A stretch of DNA of 64,000 nucleotides from positions 1 through 64,000 of the forward strand of contig JACKLN010000014.1 of the NCBI GenBank assembly GCA_024235855.1, read 5' to 3'. The notes below the pieces were generated by a model, which did no database searches, was not told where the DNA came from, and was given only the letters and a program-made list of their open reading frames with translations. Source of the stretch: Burkholderiaceae bacterium. GTDB lineage: Bacteria > Pseudomonadota > Gammaproteobacteria > Burkholderiales > Burkholderiaceae_C. Shown piece by piece: positions 18,620-27,133 of this stretch. The position numbers and the translations under genes were made by a program. The stretch's first letter is position 1; the number at the start of each line of letters is the position of its first letter.

Positions 18620-19735
18620 ATGTCGGACCTGAGCATCAGTCTCGATTCCCTGCACCACAGCCGCACCCAGCTGTCGGTGTCCTCGTACTTCGACGAGGCG
18701 TTGTTCCGCGAGGAACAGCGACTGATCTTCGAGTCCGTGCCGAAGTACGTGGGCCATGCGCTCACGGTGCCCGAGGTCGGTGACTACCACGTACTGCAGC
18801 ACGAGGGCGACGGCCGCGCGCTGATCCGCAACCCGCAGGGCATCCAGCTGGTGTCCAACGTCTGCCGCCACCGGCAGGCCGTGATGCTCCGGGGCCGCGG
18901 CAACACCGGTGGCCAGGTGGTCTGCCCGCTGCATCGCTGGACCTACGGCCTGGATGGCGTGCTCAAGGGCGCGCCGCACTTCGCCGAGGACCCCTGCCTG
19001 AACCTGCGCAACTACCCGCTGCAGCAGTGGAACGGCCTGCTCTTCGAGGGTGGACGGCGCGACGTGCACACGGATCTCGCCGCGTTGGGCCCGGCGGCGG
19101 AACTGAACTTCGACGGCTACGTCTTCGACCGCGCCATCGTGCACACCTGCGACTACAACTGGAAGACCTTCATCGAGGTCTACCTCGAGGACTACCACGT
19201 CGGCCCCTTCCACCCCGGGCTGGGCAACCTGGTGACCTGCGACGACCTGCGCTGGGAGTTCGGCGAGCAGTACTCGGTGCAGACCGTGGGCCTGAAGGCC
19301 ACGCTGGACCGCCCCGGTTCCGGCACCTACCGCCGCTTCCACGACGCGCTCAAGCGCTGGCAGGGCGATGCCCGCCCGGCCCAGGGCGCGATCTGGCTGA
19401 CGCTGTACCCCACGGTGATGGTGGAGTGGTACCCCGGCGTGCTGACGGTGTCCACGCTCTACCCGGTGTCGCCGCAGAAGACGGTCAACGTCGTCGAGTT
19501 CTTCTACCCGGAGGAGGTGGCCCTGTTCGAGCGCGAACTGGTCGACGCGCAGCAGGCGGCCTACATGGAGACCTGCGACGAGGACGACGAGATCGCCGAG
19601 CGCATGGACGCCGGCCGCCGCGCGCTGATGCAGCGCGGCGACGACGAGGTCGGCCCCTACCAGAGCCCGATGGAGGACGGCATGCAGCACTTCCACGAGT
19701 GGTACCGGCGCATGATGGGCAGCGCGCTGCGTTGA
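18620..19735 (+). CDS. Rieske-type aromatic ring-hydroxylating dioxygenase, alpha-subunit-like
   Basis: A 371-aa oxygenase. The [2Fe-2S] Rieske centre is formed by C82-x-H84 (NVCRHRQ) and C102-x2-H105 (VCPLHRW). The catalytic mononuclear iron site is represented by H193 and H198 (EDYHVGPFHP), with an acidic residue near the C-terminal SPMEDGMQHFHEW as the probable third ligand. No ferredoxin, reductase or beta subunit lies nearby, so electrons must come from an unlinked reductase. In Burkholderiales this gene often sits divergently from xseB-ispA-dxs, which suggests a conserved housekeeping substrate rather than xenobiotic degradation; that is inference. Confidence 0.9.
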   Translation: MSDLSISLDSLHHSRTQLSVSSYFDEALFREEQRLIFESVPKYVGHALTVPEVGDYHVLQHEGDGRALIRNPQGIQLVSNVCRHRQAVMLRGRGNTGGQVVCPLHRWTYGLDGVLKGAPHFAEDPCLNLRNYPLQQWNGLLFEGGRRDVHTDLAALGPAAELNFDGYVFDRAIVHTCDYNWKTFIEVYLEDYHVGPFHPGLGNLVTCDDLRWEFGEQYSVQTVGLKATLDRPGSGTYRRFHDALKRWQGDARPAQGAIWLTLYPTVMVEWYPGVLTVSTLYPVSPQKTVNVVEFFYPEEVALFERELVDAQQAAYMETCDEDDEIAERMDAGRRALMQRGDDEVGPYQSPMEDGMQHFHEWYRRMMGSALR

Positions 19736-19742
19736 ACGGCGC

Positions 19743-20651
19743 TTGACCACTTCAGGGCGGTTCTCGCCCGCAGCGGCGCCGTGGCTGATGCTCGGCGCCG
19801 CTTTCCTCTTCGCGCTGATGGGCGTGTGCGTCAAGCTTGCGTCGCTGCGCTACGGCGCCGGCGAGATCGTCATGTACCGCAGCCTCGTCGGCGTGCTCTT
19901 CATCTCGCTGTGGGTGCGCGGCCGTGGCGGCAGCCTGCGCACGCGCGTGCCAGGCATGCATGCCTGGCGCGCGACCGTCGGCGTGATCTCCCTGGCGCTG
20001 TGGTTCTACGCCATCGGCAGCGGCCTGCCGCTGGCCACGGCGATGACGCTGAACTACATGTCCTCGGTGTGGATGGCGCTGTTCCTGATCGGCGGCGCGG
20101 TGATCATGGGCGGCACGCGCGTGGACGGCCGGCTGATCGCCACCGTGCTGGCCGGTTTCGTCGGCGTGGCGCTGGTGCTGCGGCCGACGATGGCACAGGA
20201 CCAGCTCTGGCACGGCCTGACCGGGCTGGGCTCGGGCATGATCGCCGCGCTGGCCTACCTGCAGGTCTCGGCCCTGGGCCGCGTCGGCGAGCCCGACTAC
20301 CGCATCGTCTTCTACTTCTCCGCCGGAGGCGTGCTGGTCGGAGCGGCGCTGGCCCAGCTGGAAGGGGGCTTCACCGGGCACGACCTGCGCGGTGCCGCCC
20401 TCCTGCTGGCGGTCGGCGCACTGGCCACGGTGGCCCAGCTGATGATGACGCGGGCCTACGCCATCGGCACGCCGCTGATCAACGCCTCGCTGCACTACAC
20501 CGGCATCGGCTTCGCCTTCCTTTTCGGCGTGCTGTGGTTCGACGAGGCGGTGTCGGCCATGGCGCTGGCCGGCATCGTGCTGATCGTCGGTGCCGGTGTG
20601 GCCGCCTCGCTGCTGCGCGCGCGACTGGCTGCCCAGCCGGCGCCCGAATGA
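19743..20651 (+). CDS. EamA/DMT-family membrane transporter
   Basis: A 302-aa protein with about ten hydrophobic helices in two EamA repeats (LMLGAAFLFALMGVCVKLA at the start of the first, SGMIAALAYLQVSALGRVG at the start of the second). This is the drug/metabolite exporter superfamily; substrates cannot be told from sequence. The start used is TTG 19743, 7 nt after the oxygenase stop, so the two are probably one transcript. Its stop overlaps the -10-like hexamer of the next gene. Confidence 0.88.
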   Translation: MTTSGRFSPAAAPWLMLGAAFLFALMGVCVKLASLRYGAGEIVMYRSLVGVLFISLWVRGRGGSLRTRVPGMHAWRATVGVISLALWFYAIGSGLPLATAMTLNYMSSVWMALFLIGGAVIMGGTRVDGRLIATVLAGFVGVALVLRPTMAQDQLWHGLTGLGSGMIAALAYLQVSALGRVGEPDYRIVFYFSAGGVLVGAALAQLEGGFTGHDLRGAALLLAVGALATVAQLMMTRAYAIGTPLINASLHYTGIGFAFLFGVLWFDEAVSAMALAGIVLIVGAGVAASLLRARLAAQPAPE

Positions 20652-20655
20652 CAAT
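20650..20655 (+). promoter_or_regulatory. -10-like hexamer 6 nt before the sulfurtransferase ATG
   Basis: GACAAT at 20650-20655 with six bases to the ATG at 20662, overlapping the upstream stop codon. No Shine-Dalgarno lies between. It could drive a leaderless mRNA; the same arrangement recurs at 23017, 27090 and 31763. Confidence 0.4.
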
Positions 20656-20661
20656 GCGCCC

Positions 20662-21510
20662 ATGGACACGCACCGCACCCTGATCGACGTCGACGCGCTG
20701 GCCGCCCGGCTGGCGGCCGGCACGCCCACCGTCGTGCTCGACTGCCGCTTCGACCTCGCCGATCCCTCCGCCGGCGAAGCCGCGTACGAAGCCAGACACC
20801 TGCCCGGCGCCCGCTACGTGCACCTGGACCGCGACCTGTCCGGCCCCAAGACCGGCCGCAACGGCCGCCACCCGCTGCCCGAACGCGCCGCGCTGGCGGC
20901 CTGGGCCGGCCGCATGGGCATCGCACCCGGTGTGCAGGTGGTGGCCTACGACGACCAGGGCGGGCCGTACGCCGCCCGCTGCTGGTGGCTGCTGCGCTGG
21001 CTGGGCCACGATGCGGTGGCGGTGCTGGACGGCGGCTTCTCCGCATGGCGCGCCGCGGGTCGGGCCTTCGAGGACGACGAGCCGGCGCCGCTGACCGGCA
21101 CCTCACCCTACCCGGCGGCGGCCAGGCCGGCCATGCCCACGGTGGATGCCGACGCGCTGCAGAACGCGCTCGGCCGGGTGCGGCTGGTCGACGCCCGCAA
21201 CGGCGCACGCTTCCGTGGCGAAACCGAGCCGCTGGATCCGGTGGCCGGCCACATCCCTGGCGCCACGCTGCGCTTCTTCCAGGACAACCTGGTGCCGGGC
21301 GGCCGCTTCAAGCCTGCGGAGCAACTGCGTGCCGAGTTCGACGCCTGGGCCACGCCGGCCGACCGGGTGGTGCACCAGTGCGGTTCCGGCGTCACCGCCT
21401 GCCACAACCTGCTGGCGATGACGCATGCCGGGCTGGCGGGCTCGGCCCTGTACCCAGGCTCGTGGAGCGAGTGGTGCGCCGACCCGGCGCGCCCGGTGGC
21501 AACCGGCTGA
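20662..21510 (+). CDS. tandem-rhodanese sulfurtransferase (thiosulfate/3-mercaptopyruvate type)
   Basis: A 282-aa protein with two rhodanese domains, the N-terminal one inactive (no catalytic Cys) and the C-terminal one carrying the active-site loop CGSGVTAC. The CGSGVT loop is the form found in mercaptopyruvate-type enzymes (SseA), while thiosulfate enzymes tend to have a more basic loop. The domain linker includes YPAAARPAMPTVDAD. The enzyme transfers sulfur to cyanide or thiols and can supply persulfide sulfur. Start ATG 20662 chosen because the longer frame overlaps the transporter gene. Confidence 0.92.
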   Translation: MDTHRTLIDVDALAARLAAGTPTVVLDCRFDLADPSAGEAAYEARHLPGARYVHLDRDLSGPKTGRNGRHPLPERAALAAWAGRMGIAPGVQVVAYDDQGGPYAARCWWLLRWLGHDAVAVLDGGFSAWRAAGRAFEDDEPAPLTGTSPYPAAARPAMPTVDADALQNALGRVRLVDARNGARFRGETEPLDPVAGHIPGATLRFFQDNLVPGGRFKPAEQLRAEFDAWATPADRVVHQCGSGVTACHNLLAMTHAGLAGSALYPGSWSEWCADPARPVATG

Positions 21511-21529
21511 ACCGTGCCACCGCCATCGG

Positions 21530-21543
21530 TTGACCGATGTCAA
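21530..21543. promoter_or_regulatory. FNR/CRP-family palindrome upstream of uspA
   Basis: Perfect inverted repeat TTGAC-CGAT-GTCAA, 14 bp. FNR/Anr consensus is TTGAT-N4-ATCAA and Dnr/Nnr-type boxes are close to TTGAC-N4-GTCAA, so an oxygen- or NO-responsive regulator of this family is likely. Its centre is 61 nt before the ATG at 21598. A -41.5 placement would put the transcription start near 21578 with CACACT (21565-21570) as the -10, a class II activation geometry. Confidence 0.7.
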
Positions 21544-21597
21544 GGCGGTGAATGGCCCGCGGTGCACACTGGCAGGCACATCCTCAAGGAGCCTGCC

Positions 21598-22032
21598 ATG
21601 TACAAGCGCATCCTCGTCCCCACCGACGGTTCCGAGATCACCGGCAAGGCGGTGCAGACCGCCATCGAACTTGCCGCGATGGGCAAGGCCCAGTTGTTCG
21701 CCATCGGCGTCAAGGAGCCGTTCCCGTACAGCGCCATCTCCGAGATGCAGCCGGTGCCGCCGCAGGAGTTCTACGACGCGCAGGAGCGCATCGCCAGCGG
21801 CCACGTGAAGGCCGTCGTGGAAGCGGCCAAGGCCGCCGGCGTGGCCTGCACCGCGCACACGGTGGAAGCGCTGCACCCCTGGGAGGCCATCATCGAGCAC
21901 GCCAAGGCGCAGTCCTGCGACCTGATCGTGATGGCCTCGCACGGCCGCCGCGGCGTGGCCGCGCTGCTGCTGGGCAGCGAGACGCAGAAGGTGCTGACCC
22001 ACAGCACGCTGCCGGTGCTGGTGGTGCGCTGA
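21598..22032 (+). CDS. universal stress protein, UspA family
   Basis: A 144-aa single-domain USP. The N-terminal RILVPTDGSEITGKAV holds the first Asp of the nucleotide pocket, and the C-terminal ATP-binding motif G-x2-G-x9-G-S/T is seen in ASHGRRGVAALLLGSETQKVL. It is therefore likely an ATP-binding USP. A clear Shine-Dalgarno AAGGAG is at 21586-21591. The FNR-type box upstream indicates induction under oxygen limitation. In other proteobacteria anaerobic USPs are classical Anr/FNR targets. Confidence 0.93.
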   Translation: MYKRILVPTDGSEITGKAVQTAIELAAMGKAQLFAIGVKEPFPYSAISEMQPVPPQEFYDAQERIASGHVKAVVEAAKAAGVACTAHTVEALHPWEAIIEHAKAQSCDLIVMASHGRRGVAALLLGSETQKVLTHSTLPVLVVR

Positions 22033-22069
22033 GCCTGCCCCGGGTGCAGGCGCAGCGGCGGCCTGCCGG

Positions 22070-22951
22070 TCAGGCCACGCCGTGCTGCGCGAACCAGGCG
22101 CGGCAGCGCGCCCAGCCGTCCTCCGCGGCGTCCTGGCGGTAGCTGGGGCGGTAGTCGGCATGGAAGGCGTGCGGCGCGTCGGGGTAGACGTGGAAGGTCG
22201 ATGCCTTGGCGGCCATGCTGCCCGTGGCCAGCGCGTTCTGCATCTGCGCCACGGTGGCCATCGGGATGCCGCCGTCCTGGCCGCCATACAGGCCCAGCAC
22301 CGGGGCCTTGAGTTCGCCCACCAGGTCGACCGGGTGCCTGGGCTGCAGCGGGTTGCTCTGGCCCACCAGGCGCCCATACCAGGCCACACCGGCCTTCAGC
22401 GCCGGGTTGTGCGCCGCGTACAGCCAGGTGATGCGGCCGCCCCAGCAGAAGCCGGTGATGCCGAGCTTGCCGGTGTCCGCGCCCTGGCCCTTGGCCCAGG
22501 CCACCGTGGCGTCCAGGTCGGCCATCACCTGCGCATCGGGGGCCTTGGAGACGACCTCGGCGATCAGCTTGGCGATCTCGCCATAGGCCGCCGGGTCACC
22601 CTGGCGCACGAACAACTCCGGGGCGACGGCAAAGTAGCCGGCCTTCGCGAAGCGGCGCGCCACGTCGGCGATGTGCTCGTGCACGCCGAAGATCTCGCTG
22701 ACCACCAGCACCACCGGCGCGCCGGACTTGCCGGCCGGCGCCGCCCGATAGGCCGGGATCTTTTCGCCGCCCACCGGAATCATGACCTCGCCCACCTCCA
22801 GCCCCTGGCTGTCGGTCTTGATCGTCTGCGCCGTCACCGGCAGCACGGCGGCGGCAAAGCCGCTGCCCACCGAGGTGCGCACGAAGTCGCGGCGCGAGAA
22901 GGCACGCGTGGGCAGCAGGCTGTCGATGTCGGCGGTGTCGGCAACGGGCAT
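22070..22951 (-). CDS. exported dienelactone-hydrolase-like alpha/beta hydrolase
   Basis: A 293-aa protein with a Tat-type signal: SRRDFVR (twin Arg at 20-21) followed by a hydrophobic stretch and an Ala-rich cleavage region near residue 41. The mature part is a dienelactone hydrolase fold with nucleophile Cys in GFCWGG, an Asp in GGQDGGIP and His in DAPHAFHADYR near the end. A Cys nucleophile is characteristic of the DLH family. The substrate is unknown. A periplasmic location and cofactor-independent folding before export are inferred from the signal. It is divergent from ppx. Confidence 0.9.
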   Translation of the reverse strand: MPVADTADIDSLLPTRAFSRRDFVRTSVGSGFAAAVLPVTAQTIKTDSQGLEVGEVMIPVGGEKIPAYRAAPAGKSGAPVVLVVSEIFGVHEHIADVARRFAKAGYFAVAPELFVRQGDPAAYGEIAKLIAEVVSKAPDAQVMADLDATVAWAKGQGADTGKLGITGFCWGGRITWLYAAHNPALKAGVAWYGRLVGQSNPLQPRHPVDLVGELKAPVLGLYGGQDGGIPMATVAQMQNALATGSMAAKASTFHVYPDAPHAFHADYRPSYRQDAAEDGWARCRAWFAQHGVA

Positions 22952-23016
22952 GGGGTCCTCCGGGGCTGAAAGCGACGATTAGAAGCGCCACCCGATGCCC
23001 GCACCGGCATCGCGGG

Positions 23017-23022
23017 CACAAT
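23017..23022 (+). promoter_or_regulatory. -10-like hexamer 8 nt before the ppx ATG
   Basis: CACAAT at 23017-23022, eight bases before ATG 23031, with no Shine-Dalgarno between. This fits a leaderless or near-leaderless transcript. Confidence 0.35.
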
Positions 23023-23030
23023 CCGGGCCC

Positions 23031-24542
23031 ATGCCGACCGCGACGCCCCTGCCGCCTTCGCTCGCCGAACCGCTCGCGGCCATCGACATGGGCTCCAACA
23101 GCTTCCGGCTGGAGATCGGCCGGCTGCAGCACGGCCGCTACCGGCGCATCGACTACCTCAAGGACATGGTGCGCCTGGGTGGTGGCCTGGACGCCCAGGG
23201 CATGCTCACCGAGGAAGCCATCGAGCGCGGGCTAGGGTGCCTGCGCCGCTTCGCCGACCGCCTGCAGGGTTTCGACAGCGCTCGCGTGCGTGCCGTGGCC
23301 ACGCAGACGCTGCGCGAGGCGCGCAATCGCAATGCCTTCCTCGAACGCGCGCAGGCGGCGCTGGGGCATCCCATCGAGGTCATCTCCGGCCGTGAGGAGG
23401 CGCGCCTCATCTACGCCGGTGTGGCCCACCTGCAGCCGTCGGACGAGCCGCGGCTGGTGGTCGACATCGGTGGCCGCTCCACCGAGATGATCCTCGGCCG
23501 GGGCCGACTGCCCGGCACGGCGGAATCGTTCCAGGTCGGCTGCGTCAGCCTGTCCATGCGTTACTTCCCCGACGGCGTGATCACCGCCGACGGCTTCCGC
23601 GCTGCCCAGGTGGCGGCCGGTGCCGAACTGGAGGAAGGGCTGCAGCCCTTCGCGCCGCGCCACTGGCGCTCGGTGCTGGGGGCGTCGGGCACCGCCGGGG
23701 CGGTGGCGCAGATCCTGGCCGCGGCCGGTGTCACCGACGGGCGCATCACCGCCGACGGCCTGCGCTGGTGCATCGCGCGCTGCATCGAACTGGGCCACGT
23801 CGACCGCCTGCAGTTCCCCGGCCTGAAGGCCGAGCGCCGTGCCGTGCTGCCGGGCGGGCTGGCCATCCTCTACACGCTGCTGGCTAACTTCCGCATCCCG
23901 GAGATGGTGGCGGCCAAGGGCGCGCTGCGCCAGGGCGTCATCGTCGACCTGCACGAGCGCATCGCCGCGCTGCACCACACGCGGCCCGACGACATGCGCG
24001 ACCGCTCGGTGGAGGAGCTCCAGCAGCGGTTCAGCGTCGACCGTGAACAGGCCGCGCGCGTGCGCAGCGTGGCGCTGGCGTTGCTGGACCAGGCCCTGCC
24101 CGAGGTCGACACCGACACCCGGCGAGAACTGGGCTGGGCCTGCGACCTGCACGAGATGGGCCTGATGGTCTCGCACCACGACCACCACCGCCACAGCGCC
24201 TACCTGGTGGACCACGTCGATGCCCCGGGCTTCTCGCAGAGCCAGCAGCGGCGGCTGGGCCAGATGGTGCTTGGGCAGCGGGGCGGGCTGCGCAAGCTCG
24301 GCAGCGTGCTCGACAGCCCGGTCTTCGCCGCGCAGGTGCTGTGCCTGCGGCTGGCGGTGATCAAGTGCCACGCGCGCGGCCCGGTGGACCCGCAGGCGCT
24401 GAGCCTGCGCCTGCAGGGGCGCGATGCGCACCTGGGCTACGCCGCGGCCTGGTCCGAGACCCACCCGCGCACGCTCTACCTGCTGGACGAGGAGGCCGCG
24501 GCCTGGGCCCGCAGCGGCGCGATGCGGCTCATGCACGGCTGA
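23031..24542 (+). CDS. ppx: exopolyphosphatase / guanosine pentaphosphate phosphatase
   Basis: A 503-aa ASKHA-fold enzyme. The phosphate-1 motif is AAIDMGSNSFRLEIG and the phosphate-2 motif VVDIGGRSTEMILG; catalytic Glu lies in SGREEARLIYAGV. A C-terminal HD-like helical domain follows (LHEMGLMVSHHDHHRHSAY), as in E. coli PPX. It removes terminal phosphates from polyphosphate and may hydrolyse pppGpp. The ATG at 23031 was chosen over one at 22995 because the latter adds unconserved residues. It faces sixA and ppk, the opposing enzymes of the polyphosphate cycle. Confidence 0.95.
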   Translation: MPTATPLPPSLAEPLAAIDMGSNSFRLEIGRLQHGRYRRIDYLKDMVRLGGGLDAQGMLTEEAIERGLGCLRRFADRLQGFDSARVRAVATQTLREARNRNAFLERAQAALGHPIEVISGREEARLIYAGVAHLQPSDEPRLVVDIGGRSTEMILGRGRLPGTAESFQVGCVSLSMRYFPDGVITADGFRAAQVAAGAELEEGLQPFAPRHWRSVLGASGTAGAVAQILAAAGVTDGRITADGLRWCIARCIELGHVDRLQFPGLKAERRAVLPGGLAILYTLLANFRIPEMVAAKGALRQGVIVDLHERIAALHHTRPDDMRDRSVEELQQRFSVDREQAARVRSVALALLDQALPEVDTDTRRELGWACDLHEMGLMVSHHDHHRHSAYLVDHVDAPGFSQSQQRRLGQMVLGQRGGLRKLGSVLDSPVFAAQVLCLRLAVIKCHARGPVDPQALSLRLQGRDAHLGYAAAWSETHPRTLYLLDEEAAAWARSGAMRLMHG

Positions 24543-24555
24543 CACCGGCGCCGCG

Positions 24556-24570
24556 CGCCCGGACCGGGCG
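24556..24570. terminator. short hairpin between convergent ppx and sixA
   Basis: CGCCCG (24556-24561) / CGGGCG (24565-24570) around GAC, in the 28-nt gap between two convergent stop codons. No U-tract, so only a weak two-way terminator candidate. Confidence 0.35.
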
Positions 24571-25032
24571 TTACAGCAGGTCCACGCCCAGCGCCGCGTG
24601 CAGCACCACCTGCGCCTGCCCCTCGCGCTCGCGGTGGCGCAGCCACAGGATCGCGCCCTTGCGCAGCGCCCAGGGCGTGGTGGCGCCGGTCAGCAGATAG
24701 GCCGCCGTCAGCCCCAGCGTGGGCTGGTGGCCCACCACCAGCACCGGTTCGCGGGCCTCGGGCCAGCGCGCCGCGGCCAGCAGGCCTTCGACGGTGCCGT
24801 CCGGGGCCAGCGCCGGCACGGTCTTCGTGCGCCGATCCAGCGCCGCGGCCGTCTGCTGCGTGCGCCGCGCAGGGCTCACCAGCACGCGCGTGCCTGCCGG
24901 CAGCTGGCGGTTGAGCCACTCGCCCATGCGCTGCGCGTGCCGCTCGCCCTTGGGCGTGAGGGCACGGTCGAGGTCGTCGCTGAGCTCCCGCAGGTCGAAG
25001 GCTTCGGCGTGGCGCCAGAGGATCAGGTCCAT
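24571..25032 (-). CDS. sixA: SixA-like phosphohistidine phosphatase
   Basis: A 153-aa histidine-phosphatase superfamily protein: the catalytic His lies in LILWRHAEAFD, the second in VVGHQPTLGLTA. The size matches SixA, which removes phosphate from the phosphohistidine of signalling or PTS proteins. It starts 11 nt after ppk, and the pair sixA-ppk is common in proteobacteria. Both the substrate and the reason for the linkage to polyphosphate are not established; SixA acting on a PTS-type phosphocarrier is the best-known role. Confidence 0.85.
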   Translation of the reverse strand: MDLILWRHAEAFDLRELSDDLDRALTPKGERHAQRMGEWLNRQLPAGTRVLVSPARRTQQTAAALDRRTKTVPALAPDGTVEGLLAAARWPEAREPVLVVGHQPTLGLTAAYLLTGATTPWALRKGAILWLRHREREGQAQVVLHAALGVDLL

Positions 25033-25043
25033 CGCGCGGAACC

Positions 25044-27083
25044 TCAGCGGTAGCGGTCCATCAGCGCCCGCTGCGCGCTCGGCCCGTCGGTGCCCACGCG
25101 GTGGTAGCGGCCGGTGCCGTCCAGCGCCCAGGCGTCGCAGGCGTCGTGCAGGTAGGGCACCAGGCATTCGTCGATCACGCGCTGGCGCAGGCCGGGGTCG
25201 CGCACCGGCCAGGCCACCTCGATGCGGCCGAACATGTTGCGGCTCATCCAGTCGGCGCTCGAGAGGTAGAGCGATTCGTCGTCGACCCCCGGTCCCCAGC
25301 GGAAGTACATCACCCGCGAGTGTTCGAGGAAGCGGCCGATCACCGAGCGCACGCGGATGTGGTCGCTGACGCCCGGCACGCCGGGCGGCAGCATGCAGGC
25401 GCCGCGCACGATGAGGTCGACCGATGCGCCGGCCTGCCCGGCGCGCAGCAGCGCGTGGATCAGCCCCGGATCGGTCAGCGCGTTGAGCTTGGCGACGATG
25501 CGTGCCGGCCGGCCGGCGCGGGCGGCATCGGCCACCTGGTCGACGACACCCACCATGCGCTTGTGCAGCTGGAACGGCGCCGACAGCAGCTGCGCCTGGC
25601 GGCGCAGCCGGGTCTGGCTGGCGATCTGGTGGAACACGGCGTCGGCGTCGGCGGTGAGCGCTGCGTCGGCCGTCAGGTAGCCCACGTCGGTGTACAGGCG
25701 TGCCGTCTTCGGGTTGTAGTTGCCGGTGGACAGGTGGGCGTAGCGGCGCAGACGCGCACCCTCGCGCCGCGTCACCAGCAGCAGCTTGGCGTGCGTCTTC
25801 AGGCCGACGACGCCGTAGACCACCTGCGCGCCCACGGCCTCCAGCCGCTCGGCCCAGTTGATGTTGGCCTCTTCGTCGAAGCGCGCCTTGAGCTCGACGA
25901 CGGCCGTGACCTCCTTGCCGCGGCGTGCCGCTTCGAGCAGCAGGTCCATCAGCACGCTCTGCGCGCCGGTGCGGTAGATGGTCTGCTTGATGGCCAGCAC
26001 GTCGGGGTCGTAGACCGCCTCGCGCAGGAACTGCACGACCGGCTCGAAGCTCTCGAACGGGTGGTGCAGCAGCAGGTCGCCGCGCTTCAGGCGCGCAAAC
26101 ACCGAGGTGCCGCGCGGCAGGCGCTTCTCGGGCCAGGCCGGTTCGTAGGGTGCAAAGCGCAGGTGGTCGGCGTCGGCCTGGTCGATCAGCTGGTTCAGCC
26201 GCACCAGGTTCACCGGCCCGTTGACGCGGTACAGCGCCGAGGCCGGCAGCGCGAACTGCGCGAGCAGGAAGTCCGACAGTTCCGCCGGGCAGGTGGCCAC
26301 CACCTCCAGCCGGATCGCCTGCCCGTAGTGGCGCGTGGTCAGCCCGCTGCGCATGGCCTGGCGCAGGTTGGTGACCTCGTTGTCGCGCACCTCGAGGTCG
26401 GAATCGCGCGTGACGCGGAACTGCGAGAAGGCCTCCACCGTGCGGCCGGGGAACAGTTCCTCCAGGTGCGCGCGGATGACGCTGGTCAGCAGCACGAAGG
26501 CCTGCTTGCCGCCGCTGACCTCGTCGGGCATGCGGATCACGCGCGGCAGCACGCGCGGCACCTTGACGATGGCGATGCCGCTCTCGCGGCCGAAGGCGTC
26601 CTTGCCGGTGACGCGGGCGATGAAGTTCAGCGCCTTGTTGGCCACCTGCGGGAACGGGTGCGACGGGTCCAGCGCCACCGGCACCAGCAGCGGCCGCACC
26701 TGCTGCTCGAAGAAACGCTGCACCCACTCGCGCTGCGCCGGGTTGCGCTCGGCGTGGTTGATGATCTCGATGCCCTCGCGCTGCAGCGCCGGCATCACCA
26801 CCTCGTTGAAGAGGCGGTACTGCTCGTCGATCAGCTCGTGGGCGGCGGCGGCCACGTGCTCGAAGTCGCCGCGGGTGCCGCTGGCGCGCGCGGCCTCCAG
26901 CACGTCGGCCACGCGGACTTCGAAGAACTCGTCGAGGTTGGACGATACGATGGTGATGTAGCGCAGCCGCTCGAGCAGCGGCAGGTCCTCGCGCTGCGCC
27001 TGCGCCAGCACGCGGCGGTTGAACTCCAGGATCGACCGCTCGCGGTTGAGCAGGGCCACCGGGGCCGGGACGGGTTCGGACAT
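25044..27083 (-). CDS. ppk: polyphosphate kinase 1
   Basis: A 679-aa enzyme that reversibly polymerises the gamma-phosphate of ATP. The N-terminal segment is NRERSILEFNRRVL. The catalytic His is in GLKTHAKLLLV and the phospholipase-D-like core includes YAHLSTGNYNPKTARLYTDVG and IVRGACMLPPGVPG. ATG 27083 (MSEPVPAP) is used; the frame could also start at GTG 27089. A Pho-box-like element and a -10 hexamer at optimal spacing lie directly upstream, so expression under phosphate starvation is expected. It is divergent from pirin. Confidence 0.96.
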   Translation of the reverse strand: MSEPVPAPVALLNRERSILEFNRRVLAQAQREDLPLLERLRYITIVSSNLDEFFEVRVADVLEAARASGTRGDFEHVAAAAHELIDEQYRLFNEVVMPALQREGIEIINHAERNPAQREWVQRFFEQQVRPLLVPVALDPSHPFPQVANKALNFIARVTGKDAFGRESGIAIVKVPRVLPRVIRMPDEVSGGKQAFVLLTSVIRAHLEELFPGRTVEAFSQFRVTRDSDLEVRDNEVTNLRQAMRSGLTTRHYGQAIRLEVVATCPAELSDFLLAQFALPASALYRVNGPVNLVRLNQLIDQADADHLRFAPYEPAWPEKRLPRGTSVFARLKRGDLLLHHPFESFEPVVQFLREAVYDPDVLAIKQTIYRTGAQSVLMDLLLEAARRGKEVTAVVELKARFDEEANINWAERLEAVGAQVVYGVVGLKTHAKLLLVTRREGARLRRYAHLSTGNYNPKTARLYTDVGYLTADAALTADADAVFHQIASQTRLRRQAQLLSAPFQLHKRMVGVVDQVADAARAGRPARIVAKLNALTDPGLIHALLRAGQAGASVDLIVRGACMLPPGVPGVSDHIRVRSVIGRFLEHSRVMYFRWGPGVDDESLYLSSADWMSRNMFGRIEVAWPVRDPGLRQRVIDECLVPYLHDACDAWALDGTGRYHRVGTDGPSAQRALMDRYR

Positions 27084-27089
27084 CGCCAC

Positions 27090-27123
27090 AGTGTACGAAC
27101 GCGCAAAGACAACTTCATGACAC
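27090..27123 (-). promoter_or_regulatory. Pho-box-like PhoB promoter of ppk
   Basis: On the minus strand GTGTCAT-GAAG-TTGTCTT (27106-27123) resembles the PhoB consensus CTGTCAT-N4-CTGTCAY: the first repeat matches at six of seven positions, the second is weaker. Ten bases downstream is TACACT (27090-27095), the distance usual for a -10 behind a Pho box. That hexamer ends 6 nt before the ppk ATG, implying a leaderless message if +1 is at the start codon. Confidence 0.6.
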
Positions 27124-27133
27124 CGGAGCCCAG

